Of a DNA stretch of 64,000 nucleotides, positions 28,488-38,115 are shown piece after piece (the stretch's first letter is position 1; each line of letters opens with the position of its first letter). The notes beneath the pieces are model-generated. The model did no database searches, was not told where the DNA came from, and worked only from the letters and a program-made list of their open reading frames with translations. The translations under genes and the position numbers were made by a program. The DNA is from Colwellia sp. 1_MG-2023. Lineage in GTDB: Bacteria; Pseudomonadota; Gammaproteobacteria; Enterobacterales; Alteromonadaceae. The DNA lies in assembly GCF_030546755.1 (NCBI RefSeq), contig NZ_JAUOPE010000006.1, forward strand, positions 62,001-126,000, in the 5' to 3' direction.

Positions 28488-30706
28488 TGAATACCAACAA
28501 ATTAACACTGAGTGCACTTGCTGTTGCGGCAGTTTTACATCCTTATGTGAATGCCAATGATGATATTAATAACTTGCCAACCGAGTACGTTGAAAGAATA
28601 CAAATCATTGGTCACGATGATAAATTACGTACTGAAGCAGGTGCAGCAACCTTGATTGGTGAAGTTGAATTAGAAAAGTTTAAATTTGACGATATAAACC
28701 GTGTGCTTTACAGCGTGCCAGGTGTCAATATTCGCGAAGAAGATGGTTATGGCCTACGACCAAATATTGGCTTTCGTGGTGCAACGCCTGAGCGCAGCAA
28801 AAAAATAACGGTTATGGAAGATGGCGTGTTAATTGGCCCAGCACCGTATTCCGCTCCTGCTGCCTATTACTTTCCAATGATGAGTAAAATGACAGCAGTG
28901 GAAGTTTTTAAAGGCCCTGCTGCGATAAAATATGGTCCAAATACCGTTGCGGGTGCGTTGAATATGACGACACGTCAAATCCCTTCTAGCCAAGAAGGTG
29001 CGCTTGATGTTGCTGCCGGTAGCGATGGTTACGCGAAAGCGAAAGCTTATTTTGGTTCAACTAGCGGCAACTTTGGTTATTTAGTTGAAGCGGTACATAT
29101 TCAAGCGGATGGTTTTAAAGAATTAGATAGCGGTGGTGATACGGGGTTTGATAAAAACGATATCATGGCTAAATTCCAATACGACCTTTCTGATAACAAT
29201 TATAATCAATTGGTTGAACTTAAATTATCGCATGCTGATGAAATTTCCGATGAAACCTATTTAGGTTTAACCGATGCAGACTTTAAACAAAATGCTAATC
29301 GTCGTTATGTTGCAAGTCAAAATGATTTAATGGATTGGGATCATCAACAAGTACAGTTCACGCACTTTATTGGTAATGATAATTTTGATGTGACTACTCG
29401 TTTGTACCGTAATGATTTTGAACGCTCTTGGTATAAAATTAATGGCTTTAAAGACGGGGCCATTGTTAGTGATTTACAAGCTATTTTAGCAAATCCAGAA
29501 ACAGACGTTAACCTACCATTTTATCAAGTATTAACAGGGCAGCGCGATACCGAAAGAGAATATGAAAAAATTATTCTTGGTGATAATCAGCGAGAATATT
29601 ATTCGCAAGGTATTCAGTCTGAATTGTACTTATATCAAGAGTTGTTTGATGTTAAACATAGCTTTAATGTTGGCTTTAGATATCATCAAGACCAAATTCA
29701 ACGTCGTCATACTACGGATGCCTATTCAATGGTGTCTAGTCAACTAGTGAGTGATGGTAGTGCAACTATTGCATCTGCTGATGGTACTAATACTGAACAA
29801 ACTACGGCAGTCGCTGTATTTTTTAAAGATACAATGACCTTAGGCGATTTAGACTTAACCTTAGGATTACGTGGTGAGTTTATTGAAGGTGAATACCAAA
29901 ATGACACGCCAGGTAAAGAGGGCGATTGGCAAAAGAAAAACACTGATGTTTGGTTACCCAGTATTAGTGGTTTTTACACCTTATCTGAACACTCAGGGCT
30001 GTTTTTTGGTATTCATGAAGGTTTTGTACCAACGAGTCCAAAAGAATTAACCAGTGTTAAAGTTGAAAGCAGCATTAATTATGAATTAGGTGCTCGCTAC
30101 CATAATAAAGGTAGTCAACTTGAAGCCGTGTTATTTTATAACGATATAGATAACTTAAAAGAAGGTTGTTCTTTTTCTACGGCTTCACAATGTGCCAATA
30201 ATATTGATGCAGAATTTAACAGTAGTGAAGCCAGTGTTGTTGGTCTTGAGTTAAGCGCTCAACATACCTATACACTTTCAGATGGTTTTGATTTACCGAT
30301 TTCTTTGAGTTATACCTACACTAGCGGTGAGTTTGATAACGCTTTTACCTCAGATTTTAGTATGTGGGGGGCGGTAGAAGCCGGTGATGCTTTACCTTAT
30401 TTACCTGAAAATCAATTAACGCTTGATATTGGTTTAGCCGCTAATGCGTGGCAAGTTAACTTGATCACTCGTTACATTAGTGAAATGAAAGAAGCCTCTG
30501 GTGAGGGCGTGCTACTTTCTGGTGTGACGACAGAAGCATTAACGGTTGTAGATATTGCTGCAAGTTATGAACTGGGTGAAATGGGTAATGTCTACTTTAA
30601 AGTAGATAACGTCTTTGATGATCAAGAAATTATTAGTCATCGTCCTTATGGCGCGCGCCCAAGTAAACCGAGAACAGCTGTGATAGGCTATCAATATAGT
30701 TTTTAG
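28487..30706 (+). CDS. TonB-dependent outer membrane receptor, FecA-like
   Basis: Outer membrane iron-chelate receptor of 739 residues. A signal peptide (about 1-23) is followed by a plug domain (about 45-170), with YSVPGVNIREEDGYGLRPNIGFRG, MEDGVLIGPAPY and the VEVFKGPAAIKYGP motif, and then a 22-strand-type barrel. It ends GYQYSF with the C-terminal aromatic residue needed for barrel assembly. The plug motifs resemble the FecA/iron-dicitrate subgroup, but there is no N-terminal signalling domain and no fecIR-like pair next to it, so control is by Fur alone. The ligand is unknown. Confidence 0.92.
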   Translation: MNTNKLTLSALAVAAVLHPYVNANDDINNLPTEYVERIQIIGHDDKLRTEAGAATLIGEVELEKFKFDDINRVLYSVPGVNIREEDGYGLRPNIGFRGATPERSKKITVMEDGVLIGPAPYSAPAAYYFPMMSKMTAVEVFKGPAAIKYGPNTVAGALNMTTRQIPSSQEGALDVAAGSDGYAKAKAYFGSTSGNFGYLVEAVHIQADGFKELDSGGDTGFDKNDIMAKFQYDLSDNNYNQLVELKLSHADEISDETYLGLTDADFKQNANRRYVASQNDLMDWDHQQVQFTHFIGNDNFDVTTRLYRNDFERSWYKINGFKDGAIVSDLQAILANPETDVNLPFYQVLTGQRDTEREYEKIILGDNQREYYSQGIQSELYLYQELFDVKHSFNVGFRYHQDQIQRRHTTDAYSMVSSQLVSDGSATIASADGTNTEQTTAVAVFFKDTMTLGDLDLTLGLRGEFIEGEYQNDTPGKEGDWQKKNTDVWLPSISGFYTLSEHSGLFFGIHEGFVPTSPKELTSVKVESSINYELGARYHNKGSQLEAVLFYNDIDNLKEGCSFSTASQCANNIDAEFNSSEASVVGLELSAQHTYTLSDGFDLPISLSYTYTSGEFDNAFTSDFSMWGAVEAGDALPYLPENQLTLDIGLAANAWQVNLITRYISEMKEASGEGVLLSGVTTEALTVVDIAASYELGEMGNVYFKVDNVFDDQEIISHRPYGARPSKPRTAVIGYQYSF

Positions 30707-30739
30707 TTAATTTAGTGAGTATGATTAACTACCTATTGA

Positions 30740-30769
30740 AACGCTAAGTGTATACTTGGCGTTTTTTAT
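30740..30769 (+). terminator. Terminator of the iron operon
   Basis: AACGCTAAGT and ACTTGGCGTT form a near-perfect stem (with a G-T pair) followed by TTTTTATT, directly after the TonB receptor gene. Confidence 0.85.
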
Positions 30770-30805
30770 TATTAATGTACTGTTATAAGTTAATTTAAGT
30801 TAAGT

Positions 30806-31822
30806 ATGGATTTTTTAAGCGCGACTCTCAAAGAAATAGCTTTATATGTTGTTGATCCCAATCAGCGGCTATTTTGGGGCTATCTACTTTCTGCGTTGTT
30901 CATGGCAATAATTTTATACTTTGTTCAAAAGCGTGCTCAGGGTCAGCCTAATGAAGCCGCTAATGATCAGATAAAATATTCAGATAAAGAAAATTTAGTG
31001 AGCTTTTTATTTCCTAAACGTATTTATTTCGCTCGCTCAGCAATCAATGATTATGCATTGTTTATTTTAAATAAACTGTTCAGAGCGGCATTGTTTCCAT
31101 TAATTGTACTCACTATGGTACCTGTTGCTTTATCCGTTTCTTCTGGTTTCGAGTGGTTGTTTGGCGCAATTAAGCCATTCGCGTTATCGTCAATCAGTAT
31201 AATGGTGATTTTTACTACGCTATTATTTGTTTTTGATGATTTTACCCGTTTCTTTTTACATTATTTACTGCATAAAGTGCCATTTTTATGGGAGTTTCAT
31301 AAGGTTCATCATTCAGCAACGGTACTTACACCATTCACGGTTTATCGCTCTCATCCGGTAGAAAACTACCTTTATGCCTGTCGCATGGCGCTGACACAAG
31401 GCTTTGTGGTCGGTTTATGCTATTACTTTTTTGGTCCAACGTTAAAAATGATCGATATTATTGGCGCTAACGTGTTTGTCTTTGCCTTTAATGTCATGGG
31501 ATCTAATTTACGCCATAGCCATATTTGGCTCAGTTGGGGCGATAAAATTGAAGGGATATTTTTAAGTCCTGCTCAGCATCAAATTCATCATAGTGACAAT
31601 GTTAAGCATTTTGATAAGAATTTTGGCACGGCATTGTCAGTGTGGGATAGGCTGTTTCATTGTTTTATTCCGGCATCTAAGGTTGGCGCTTTGTCATTTG
31701 GCATCGGAAAAGAAGGCGTAAAGCATCAATCAATTATTAATATGTATATTCAACCTTTTGTGCAAATTTACAAAAAACTTAAACTAAATTTTCCCTCGTT
31801 TGTTGATGATAGCCAAAAGTAA
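30806..31822 (+). CDS. Fatty acid hydroxylase / sterol desaturase family membrane protein
   Basis: 338-residue polytopic membrane protein with a non-heme diiron centre built from histidine clusters. HYLLH (HxxxH), HKVHH (HxxHH) and, near the end, HQIHH (HxxHH) are present, with about 4-5 hydrophobic segments around them. The family hydroxylates or desaturates lipids, carotenoids or sterol-like molecules; the substrate here is unknown. It lies 99 bases after the iron receptor but beyond a terminator, so it probably has its own promoter. The preceding Fur box may be unrelated to it. Confidence 0.88.
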   Translation: MDFLSATLKEIALYVVDPNQRLFWGYLLSALFMAIILYFVQKRAQGQPNEAANDQIKYSDKENLVSFLFPKRIYFARSAINDYALFILNKLFRAALFPLIVLTMVPVALSVSSGFEWLFGAIKPFALSSISIMVIFTTLLFVFDDFTRFFLHYLLHKVPFLWEFHKVHHSATVLTPFTVYRSHPVENYLYACRMALTQGFVVGLCYYFFGPTLKMIDIIGANVFVFAFNVMGSNLRHSHIWLSWGDKIEGIFLSPAQHQIHHSDNVKHFDKNFGTALSVWDRLFHCFIPASKVGALSFGIGKEGVKHQSIINMYIQPFVQIYKKLKLNFPSFVDDSQK

Positions 31823-31987
31823 GTGAATTACTCAGTTTGTCATCAGGTTAAGCAGGGGGAAAATTAATTTAATGTTGCTCATTTGAGCGGCGTTGTGCAG
31901 TAATTGAAGCAGCCGAGAAATGAAAAAACTTGATCATGATGCAGCGAATGGAAATTTACTCAATAAACTTATCTAATTAAAGAGCAA

Positions 31988-32014
31988 AAAGCACTCAATT
32001 GAGTGCTTTACAGG
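31988..32014 (-). terminator. Terminator of fur
   Basis: AAAGCACTCAA and TTGAGTGCTTT form an uninterrupted 22-bp palindrome. On the minus strand a T-run follows immediately, and it lies 14 bases beyond the fur stop codon. Confidence 0.85.
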
Positions 32015-32022
32015 GGGAAACT

Positions 32023-32466
32023 TTAGTTATTTGCTTGTCGATAAGCTTCGCAGGCTTGCTCATCTTCGCATTCACCATATAAATATAAACTATGATTAGT
32101 GAGTTTTATTTTATGGTGCTTAGCAATATCAATTTGTCGTTGCTCAATAACATCATCTTCAAATTCAACCACTTTACCACATTTTAAACATACTAAATGA
32201 TCGTGATGTTTTTTATGGCTTAATTCGAAAACGGATTTCCCACCTTCAAAATGATGACGCGACACAATACCAGCATCATCAAATTGGTTAAGAACGCGAT
32301 ATACCGTTGCTAAACCAATCTCTTCATTGTGGTCGAGTAAAATTTTGTAAACATCTTCAGCGCTAATATGCTGATTTTGAGGATCTTGCAAGATGGCTAA
32401 AATTTTTATTCTTGGCAGCGTAATTTTTAATCCTGCTCTTTTTAGCTCTTCATTTTGATCTGGCAT
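32023..32466 (-). CDS. fur: Ferric uptake regulator Fur
   Basis: Iron-sensing repressor that binds Fur boxes when loaded with Fe2+. The ATG at 32466 is chosen (147 residues, N terminus MPDQNEELKRAGLKITLPR), because E. coli Fur starts at the same point; the frame also runs 5 codons further to a TTG. The winged helix (about 10-80, with DVYKILL and GLATVYRVLNQF) is followed by the dimer domain with HHFEGGKSVFEL, the His-rich HKKHHDH and the CLKCG zinc motif. The likely local target is the Fur box at 25.2 kb. Together with fldA it keeps the E. coli fur-fldA order. Confidence 0.96.
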   Translation of the reverse strand: MPDQNEELKRAGLKITLPRIKILAILQDPQNQHISAEDVYKILLDHNEEIGLATVYRVLNQFDDAGIVSRHHFEGGKSVFELSHKKHHDHLVCLKCGKVVEFEDDVIEQRQIDIAKHHKIKLTNHSLYLYGECEDEQACEAYRQANN

Positions 32467-32644
32467 GCAGTTAATTCTCAACTTTATAAATATGAATAAA
32501 ATTATAGGGGGTATTGCTGTGGGTTAAAAGACTTAATTGTGAAAATAGCTGTTTTTTTGCTTTTTTATCTAGATTTTTACCTGCATTAGCTTCGCAATAT
32601 TTATTCTTAAAAATCATAAAGATTTATATTTTTAAGTAATAAAA

Positions 32645-32665
32645 AACCCACAATAAAAGTGGGTT
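32645..32665 (-). terminator. Terminator of fldA
   Basis: AACCCAC / GTGGGTT stem with a 7-base loop; on the minus strand it is followed by TTTTTT. It lies 31 bases past the fldA stop codon and separates fldA from fur. Confidence 0.85.
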
Positions 32666-32695
32666 TATCAAGTCTTAAAGCTGTTTATTTAATTG

Positions 32696-33223
32696 TTAAT
32701 CAGCTAATTCAGCTAAACACATTTCATCATGAATTTGATTAACCCATTTATCAACACGTTGCTCGGTCAATTCTGGTTGTCTGTCTTCATCAACACATAA
32801 ACCAATGAAAGTGTTTTCATCTATCAACGCTTTTGACGCTTCAAATTCATAACCTTCATTTGGCCAACTACCTACCATAATTGCACCTTTTGATTCACAA
32901 ATGTCACGTAATGGCTCCATAGCGTCACAAAAATATTCGGCATAATCTTCTTGATCGCCTAAACCAAAAATAGCAACTAACTTATCGGTAAAATCAATTT
33001 CTTCTAGCTCAGGTAAAAAATCATCCCAATCACACTGGTTTTCACCATAATACCAGGTTGGAATACCTAAAATTATCAGATCAAATTCCGCGATCTCTTC
33101 CTTAGTACTTTTAGCAATATCTTTGACATCAACTAATTTCTTGCCCAATTTCTTTTGGATCATTTTACTTACAGCTTCGGTATTGCCTGTGTCGCTACCG
33201 AAAAATAAACCTACAATTGCCAT
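32696..33223 (-). CDS. fldA: Flavodoxin I
   Basis: FMN electron carrier, used for example with ferredoxin reductase and in activating radical SAM and ribonucleotide reductase enzymes. At 175 residues it is a long-chain flavodoxin. It shows the phosphate-binding loop GLFFGSDTGNTEAV, the first FMN-ring loop around TWYYGENQCDW and the second around GLGDQEDYAEYFCDA. It lies directly downstream of the ybfE homologue (23-base gap), as in E. coli. Confidence 0.97.
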   Translation of the reverse strand: MAIVGLFFGSDTGNTEAVSKMIQKKLGKKLVDVKDIAKSTKEEIAEFDLIILGIPTWYYGENQCDWDDFLPELEEIDFTDKLVAIFGLGDQEDYAEYFCDAMEPLRDICESKGAIMVGSWPNEGYEFEASKALIDENTFIGLCVDEDRQPELTEQRVDKWVNQIHDEMCLAELAD

Positions 33224-33246
33224 TGAGTTATAACCTTTTTAATACT

Positions 33247-33528
33247 TTAATTTTCATCTAACGCTAGTGCCTTCACTAGCAGTGATTCAATTAGCTCACT
33301 ACGGTTAGTGCCCGTATTTTTAGCTAATTGATCCAATTGAGTAATCAAGTTTTGATGAATTTTAAATTCAACGCGTTTTAAACCATTGGTTTTGTCACGT
33401 TTAACTTGATTTCTTTTATTAATTTTAACCTGAACACTACGAGAGTGAGGGTTTGTTTTAGGACGTCCGGGCCTTTTATCGTCACTAAATAAGTCGATCG
33501 TTGTTAAATCAGTTGCTTCTTTTGCCAT
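33247..33528 (-). CDS. ybfE: YbfE-like ribbon-helix-helix protein
   Basis: 93 residues. The N-terminal part (MAKEATDLTTIDLF, then RPGRPKTNP and INKRNQVKRDKTNGLKRVEFK) follows E. coli YbfE closely, and the C-terminal half is a ribbon-helix-helix DNA-binding fold (about 45-85, with NRSELIESLL). E. coli YbfE is described as LexA-regulated; I see no LexA box (CTGT-N8-ACAG) in the upstream region here. Lies between the DUF2788 gene and fldA, with gaps of 2 and 23 bases, so probably one transcript. Confidence 0.9.
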   Translation of the reverse strand: MAKEATDLTTIDLFSDDKRPGRPKTNPHSRSVQVKINKRNQVKRDKTNGLKRVEFKIHQNLITQLDQLAKNTGTNRSELIESLLVKALALDEN

Positions 33529-33530
33529 TG

Positions 33531-33752
33531 TTAACCTACGCCTTGGCTTTCCCAGATAAACTGAATAATACCCTTTGCAATAAATCCTGCACAGCCGAGA
33601 AATAAGACAAAATAGACCGTATATTGGCCCATTTTAGGAACATCATTTTTATTCATAATATCGTGAATCGATAACCCTATGAAAATAAAGATAAAAGCAA
33701 AAAATAAGTTTAGCCCAATCGTTTCAATCAGTACAAAGTGTTCTGCAAGCAT
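33531..33752 (-). CDS. Small membrane protein, DUF2788 family
   Basis: 73 residues with two transmembrane helices (about 10-30 and 45-65) and a short basic loop between them. Matches in my memory the DUF2788 family, which sits beside ybfE and fldA in many marine gammaproteobacteria but not in E. coli. Function unknown. It precedes the ybfE homologue by 2 bases, so they are likely co-translated. Confidence 0.75.
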   Translation of the reverse strand: MLAEHFVLIETIGLNLFFAFIFIFIGLSIHDIMNKNDVPKMGQYTVYFVLFLGCAGFIAKGIIQFIWESQGVG

Positions 33753-33909
33753 AATCTACCCTAAAAATTTCACGCAGGACTATAGCATAATGCGATGATT
33801 AAACACATTATTTTTACCCTAGTTTATAGTGGATAGGCAGCATAAATAATTAATTTAGATCATGAAAAGTTTAAAAAACAAGGATTTGATAAAAATCGCT
33901 GACTTTGTC

Positions 33910-34680
33910 CTACGTTGACTGATTTAAAAAACGGATTACGGTATTATTAAATACACTCGTTTTTTCAGCATGTAGCCAATGCCCTGTCCCTTGAATCACT
34001 TTCGCTTTACTATGCGGAAATAGTTGACGAATAATTGGTCGATGTTGTTCGGTTATATAATCAGAATCGCCACCTTTAATAAACAACGTTGGCTTTTGAA
34101 AAACATGACTGCCTTGATAGCCTTTGATAATTTGCGGATAGCACTGTGCAATAAACGACAGATTACATTTAAAGGCTAACTTATCTGCCACCTTATGTAG
34201 ATTTCTTAATAAAAACTGTCTTACGCCAATATCTTCAACATATTGAGCAAGCTGTTCATCTGCTTGTTTTCGATTCGTTATGGTACTTAAATCAATTGAC
34301 TGAAGACCTGAAATAATTTGATTATGGTGTTGAGGATATTCTACGGGGGAGATATCAGCGACTATCAGTTTGTTAATTTTATCTGGAAAGTCTAAGGCCA
34401 CTTGCATGGCTATTTTTCCGCCCATTGAATGGCCTAAAATATGGGTTGAGTCTATATTTAAGTGGGCTAAAGTGTCGATAACATCTTGAGCTAAATCAGG
34501 GTATGCCATGTTATTTTCATGAAATGAAAAGCCATGATTTCGCACATCAAGGTTGGTTACACAGAAATGTTGACTTAGCGTTTTAGCCACCATATTAAGA
34601 TTTTCTAAACTGCCAAAAAGCCCATGTATTAATACGAGGTTTTCGCCTTCTCCTGATTGTTGATAATTTAGTAATGCCAT
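33910..34680 (-). CDS. ybfF: Alpha/beta-fold hydrolase (YbfF esterase)
   Basis: 256-residue cytosolic esterase of the alpha/beta-hydrolase fold. It has the oxyanion motif HGLFGS, the nucleophile elbow GHSMGG (Ser about 87), an acid residue near IKGGDSDYI and the catalytic His in GTGHWLHAE. E. coli YbfF acts on palmitoyl-CoA and malonyl-CoA type thioesters in vitro. It is divergent from seqA in the conserved fur-fldA-ybfE-ybfF / seqA-pgm region. Confidence 0.92.
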   Translation of the reverse strand: MALLNYQQSGEGENLVLIHGLFGSLENLNMVAKTLSQHFCVTNLDVRNHGFSFHENNMAYPDLAQDVIDTLAHLNIDSTHILGHSMGGKIAMQVALDFPDKINKLIVADISPVEYPQHHNQIISGLQSIDLSTITNRKQADEQLAQYVEDIGVRQFLLRNLHKVADKLAFKCNLSFIAQCYPQIIKGYQGSHVFQKPTLFIKGGDSDYITEQHRPIIRQLFPHSKAKVIQGTGHWLHAEKTSVFNNTVIRFLNQST

Positions 34681-34837
34681 TGAAATTATTTACCGTTTTA
34701 TAAGTTTAAGGTTAAATTTAAGCGTTTGAGTTAATGAAAATAATTCGGAATATTTTATTTTGCCTCTAGAGACTTAGTGGCAAGCTCAGTATAATCATCT
34801 TGTATTAATTATTCTATTAACGTCCCTTAGGTTTTCA

Positions 34838-35407
34838 ATGAAACATATAGAAATAGATGAAGAACTTTACCAACATTTAGCTTCCAAGACACAATATATC
34901 GGGGAAAGCGCTTCTTCAATTATTCGTCGTTTACTCTCTTTACCCGCTGATTTATCTGAGCAAAAAGCCCAAACACCCAAAAATATTGAATCAGTATTGG
35001 TGCAAAATTCAACAGATAAAAGCACGCCGTTAACTCAAAATAAACAAGTGGCCAATGTATCTTGTACTGCTGAAAGTGTTTTTAATTATATAAACAAAGA
35101 AGAATTAGCCACTCAACGAGGTGTTGTAGGGCGATTTTTGTTGATTTTGTCGGCATTACATCGTGTTCATGGTGAACAGTTTTCTGCGGTGATTGAAATA
35201 CGTGGTCGCGACAGATTATATTTTGCTCGCAGTGAAAGTGAGTTGGCTGAAAGTGGTAGTAGTACTAAACCGCGACAAATCCCAGAGAGTTCATATTGGG
35301 TGATGACCAACTCTAATACTACCCGTAAAAAAATGATGATCACCGAAGTTGCCAAAGCACTAGGTTACCAATCAGTCGAAATTGAGAAAATACGAGATCT
35401 ACTTTAA
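34838..35407 (+). CDS. seqA: Negative regulator of replication initiation SeqA
   Basis: Binds hemimethylated GATC sites behind the replication fork and delays re-initiation at oriC. At 189 residues, the N-terminal oligomerisation motif ([16 protein letters not shown] to SSIIRRLL) and the C-terminal DNA-binding domain (about 75-185, with RHxR-type contacts replaced by a Ser/Thr-rich loop before YWVMTNSNT) are both present, joined by a polar linker. The presence of SeqA implies a Dam-methylated genome. The pgm start lies 33 bases downstream, and the two are probably one operon. Confidence 0.96.
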   Translation: MKHIEIDEELYQHLASKTQYIGESASSIIRRLLSLPADLSEQKAQTPKNIESVLVQNSTDKSTPLTQNKQVANVSCTAESVFNYINKEELATQRGVVGRFLLILSALHRVHGEQFSAVIEIRGRDRLYFARSESELAESGSSTKPRQIPESSYWVMTNSNTTRKKMMITEVAKALGYQSVEIEKIRDLL

Positions 35408-35440
35408 ACCTCTATACATTTATCATTAAAAGGAAATATT

Positions 35441-37087
35441 ATGTCAATTCATCCGCGTGCAGGGCAAATTTCTCAAGCAGAAGACAGAGAAAATATTGCT
35501 CAATTAGTTACTTATTATTATATCAAGCAACCGGATGTATCTATAGAGGCTCAACGTGTCAGTTTTGGTACGTCTGGACATCGAGGTAATGCCAAAAATA
35601 TTAGCTTTAATGAGTATCATATTATCGCGATTTGCCAAGCTGTTGCTGAATATAGAAATGAACAAGGCTACAAAGGCCCGTTGTTTTTAGGAAAAGATAC
35701 CCATGCGTTATCTGAGCCGGCATTTGCTACTGCGCTGTCAGTCCTTATCGCAAATCACGTCCCTGTAGTTATTCAGTCAGATGAAGGTTTCACCCCAACG
35801 CCTGTTATTTCTCGTTTAATTATTGATCATAATAAAAACAATGCTGAACAAGCTGATGGCTTGATCATAACCCCATCTCATAACCCACCTTGTGATGGCG
35901 GAATTAAATATAATCCACCACATGGTGGTCCAGCGGAAGGTGAAATTACTCAATTAATAGAAAAATGTGCGAATGATATTATTGCCCGCGGTATGTTAGA
36001 TGCAAAACAAGCGACTAATAAGCAAGTATTAAAATCAAACTTATTATCAAAACAAGATTTTATCGAATTTTACGCTGAGCAACTAAGTCAAGTTATTGAT
36101 ATGGAAGCAATCGCCAAAGCGGCAGTTCATATTGGTGCAGACCCATTAGGTGGTTCAGGAATTGATTATTGGTCGGTTATTGCCAATAAATATCAACTTA
36201 AATTAGATGTGGTAAACCCGGTTGTTGATGCGAGTTTCTCATTTATGCCGTTAGATAAAGATGGCAAAATTCGCATGGATTGTTCATCTCCTTATGCCAT
36301 GTCGGGACTTATTTCATTAAAAGATAAATATGATGTAGCTGTTGCCAATGATCCTGACTTTGATCGTCATGGTATTGTGACAAAATCTGGCGGTTTAATG
36401 AATCCTAATCATTACCTTGCCGTTGCTATTCATTATTTAATGACTCATCGTCAATGGCCGCAAAGCTGTAAAATAGGCAAAACGTTAGTCTCAAGTTCAT
36501 TAATTGACCGCGTTGCCAAGCTCATCGATAGGCCGCTATCAGAAGTACCTGTTGGTTTTAAATGGTTTGTTGATGGTTTGCATAGTTCTGAATACGCCTT
36601 TGGTGGTGAAGAAAGTGCAGGGGCCTCTTTTATTTCAAAAGATGGTAGCTGCTGGACAACAGATAAAGACGGTTTTGTTATGGCATTGTTAGCGGCTGAA
36701 ATTTTAGCGGTAACGGGTAAAGATCCGTATCAATATTATCTTGAGCTGGCAAAAGAACTCGGTGAACCATGTTATGGGCGTATTGAGGCGGTTGCCTCCA
36801 CTGAGCAAAAAAAGGTCTTAACGTCATTATCCGCTGAAAATATCACGAGTGATCAATTGGCAGGCGAAAAGATCCAACAAGTGTTATCTCATGCTCCTGG
36901 CAATAATGCGGCAATAGGCGGTATAAAAGTAACGACAGAAAATGGTTGGTTTGCTGCTCGTCCTTCTGGGACAGAAGAAATTTACAAAATTTATGCGGAA
37001 AGTTTTATTAGCCAAGAGCATTTAAACGAAATATTTATTGATGCCCAAGCTTTAGTTAACGAAGCGTTTACGCAAGCTGGTTTATAA
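35441..37087 (+). CDS. pgm: Phosphoglucomutase, alpha-D-glucose specific
   Basis: Interconverts glucose 1-phosphate and glucose 6-phosphate. It is 548 residues long, like the E. coli enzyme. The active-site serine loop is TPSHNPPCDGG, the metal loop is DPDFDRHG and the sugar-binding loop is GGEESAGAS; the phosphate-binding end is RPSGTEEIYKIYAESF. It follows seqA as in E. coli. Confidence 0.97.
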   Translation: MSIHPRAGQISQAEDRENIAQLVTYYYIKQPDVSIEAQRVSFGTSGHRGNAKNISFNEYHIIAICQAVAEYRNEQGYKGPLFLGKDTHALSEPAFATALSVLIANHVPVVIQSDEGFTPTPVISRLIIDHNKNNAEQADGLIITPSHNPPCDGGIKYNPPHGGPAEGEITQLIEKCANDIIARGMLDAKQATNKQVLKSNLLSKQDFIEFYAEQLSQVIDMEAIAKAAVHIGADPLGGSGIDYWSVIANKYQLKLDVVNPVVDASFSFMPLDKDGKIRMDCSSPYAMSGLISLKDKYDVAVANDPDFDRHGIVTKSGGLMNPNHYLAVAIHYLMTHRQWPQSCKIGKTLVSSSLIDRVAKLIDRPLSEVPVGFKWFVDGLHSSEYAFGGEESAGASFISKDGSCWTTDKDGFVMALLAAEILAVTGKDPYQYYLELAKELGEPCYGRIEAVASTEQKKVLTSLSAENITSDQLAGEKIQQVLSHAPGNNAAIGGIKVTTENGWFAARPSGTEEIYKIYAESFISQEHLNEIFIDAQALVNEAFTQAGL

Positions 37088-37195
37088 GTTTATTGATCTA
37101 GATAGTACTTTATTGTTTTTGTGTCCAATTACGATGTTGCAATATCAGCAAACTGTGCAATAGTTACTGAGAGAAATTAAGACAGATAACAATGA

Positions 37196-37930
37196 ATGGC
37201 TCCTAAAAGATATTTACATCGTCCAACAGTTTTAAAAGATTTATCGATCATTGCAGCGGTAAATCTTTTTTTATTTATTATTTATACGCAAGTGGATTTA
37301 CTTGAAAAAATTTATTTTTATTCACGTGAATATGAAACTTATCAATTAGATGAAATTATTCCGTTAGGTATTAGTATTACGTTAAGTTTGCTCATTTTTT
37401 CCTATCGTAGAATTAAAGAATTAAGCTTGCTAGCCGGGACATTAGAAAAAATGTCGCTGGTTGATCCATTAACGGGTTTACCTAATCGTAGAGCAGGCCA
37501 AATTAGTTTGATTTCTTGGTGTGAATTGGCTCAAAAGAAAGATCAACCCTTTACGGTTTTTCAGGTTGATTTAGACAAATTTAAAAAAATTAATGATGGT
37601 TATGGTCAAGTTGTTGGTGATGCGGTGATTCAACATGTCGCTCAAAGATTAAATAATGTCATTCCTTATTCAGCACAAATATTCCGTTGGCTTGATGATA
37701 ACTTTTTAGTAGTAGTTCCAGCTAAGGACATTATTAGCCCTAATGAGTTCGCGCTACAATTACAAGAATGCGTAAATGGCAAAATAATGCCCGCAACTTT
37801 GTCGTTAACTTGTAGTATTGCATATGCTATTTGGCAAAAAGCCGACTCTGTTGAACACTTATTACATAATATTGAAGATGCCTTAATCCAAGCTAAGCAT
37901 AAAGGCGCTGGTAATATTCAAGCCGCATAA
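37196..37930 (+). CDS. Membrane protein with degenerate GGDEF domain
   Basis: 244 residues. Two predicted transmembrane segments lie in the first 80 residues, followed by a GGDEF-family domain. The family features MSLVDPLTGLPNRRA and DLDKFKKINDGYGQVVGDAV are intact, but the catalytic signature reads LDDNF (in FRWLDDNFLVVVP) instead of GGDEF, and no RxxD inhibitory site precedes it. Diguanylate cyclase activity is therefore unlikely; it may bind GTP or act as a protein partner. The neighbours pgm and astE are not functionally related. Confidence 0.85.
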   Translation: MAPKRYLHRPTVLKDLSIIAAVNLFLFIIYTQVDLLEKIYFYSREYETYQLDEIIPLGISITLSLLIFSYRRIKELSLLAGTLEKMSLVDPLTGLPNRRAGQISLISWCELAQKKDQPFTVFQVDLDKFKKINDGYGQVVGDAVIQHVAQRLNNVIPYSAQIFRWLDDNFLVVVPAKDIISPNEFALQLQECVNGKIMPATLSLTCSIAYAIWQKADSVEHLLHNIEDALIQAKHKGAGNIQAA

Positions 37931-38115
37931 TCTAATATTTTTATGTTATTGCCAGTACATAGCTGAGCGTACAATCAAGTGAATGTCTTGATGAAATGTT
38001 TTATCAAGTTGACAAAATGGGCGTTTATTTTCCTTACTATTTTTTGTTAATTCATACAATCATCGCTAAATTTACGTACAATATAGCCACGTATTAAGTA
38101 TTTTAAGAAATATTT

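Noticed and set aside
28487-30706. FecA-type transmembrane signalling receptor
   Set aside because: The N-terminal signalling domain is absent and no sigma/anti-sigma genes lie nearby.
33753-33909. LexA box controlling the ybfE homologue
   Set aside because: No CTGT-N8-ACAG pattern seen in the upstream region or between the small genes.
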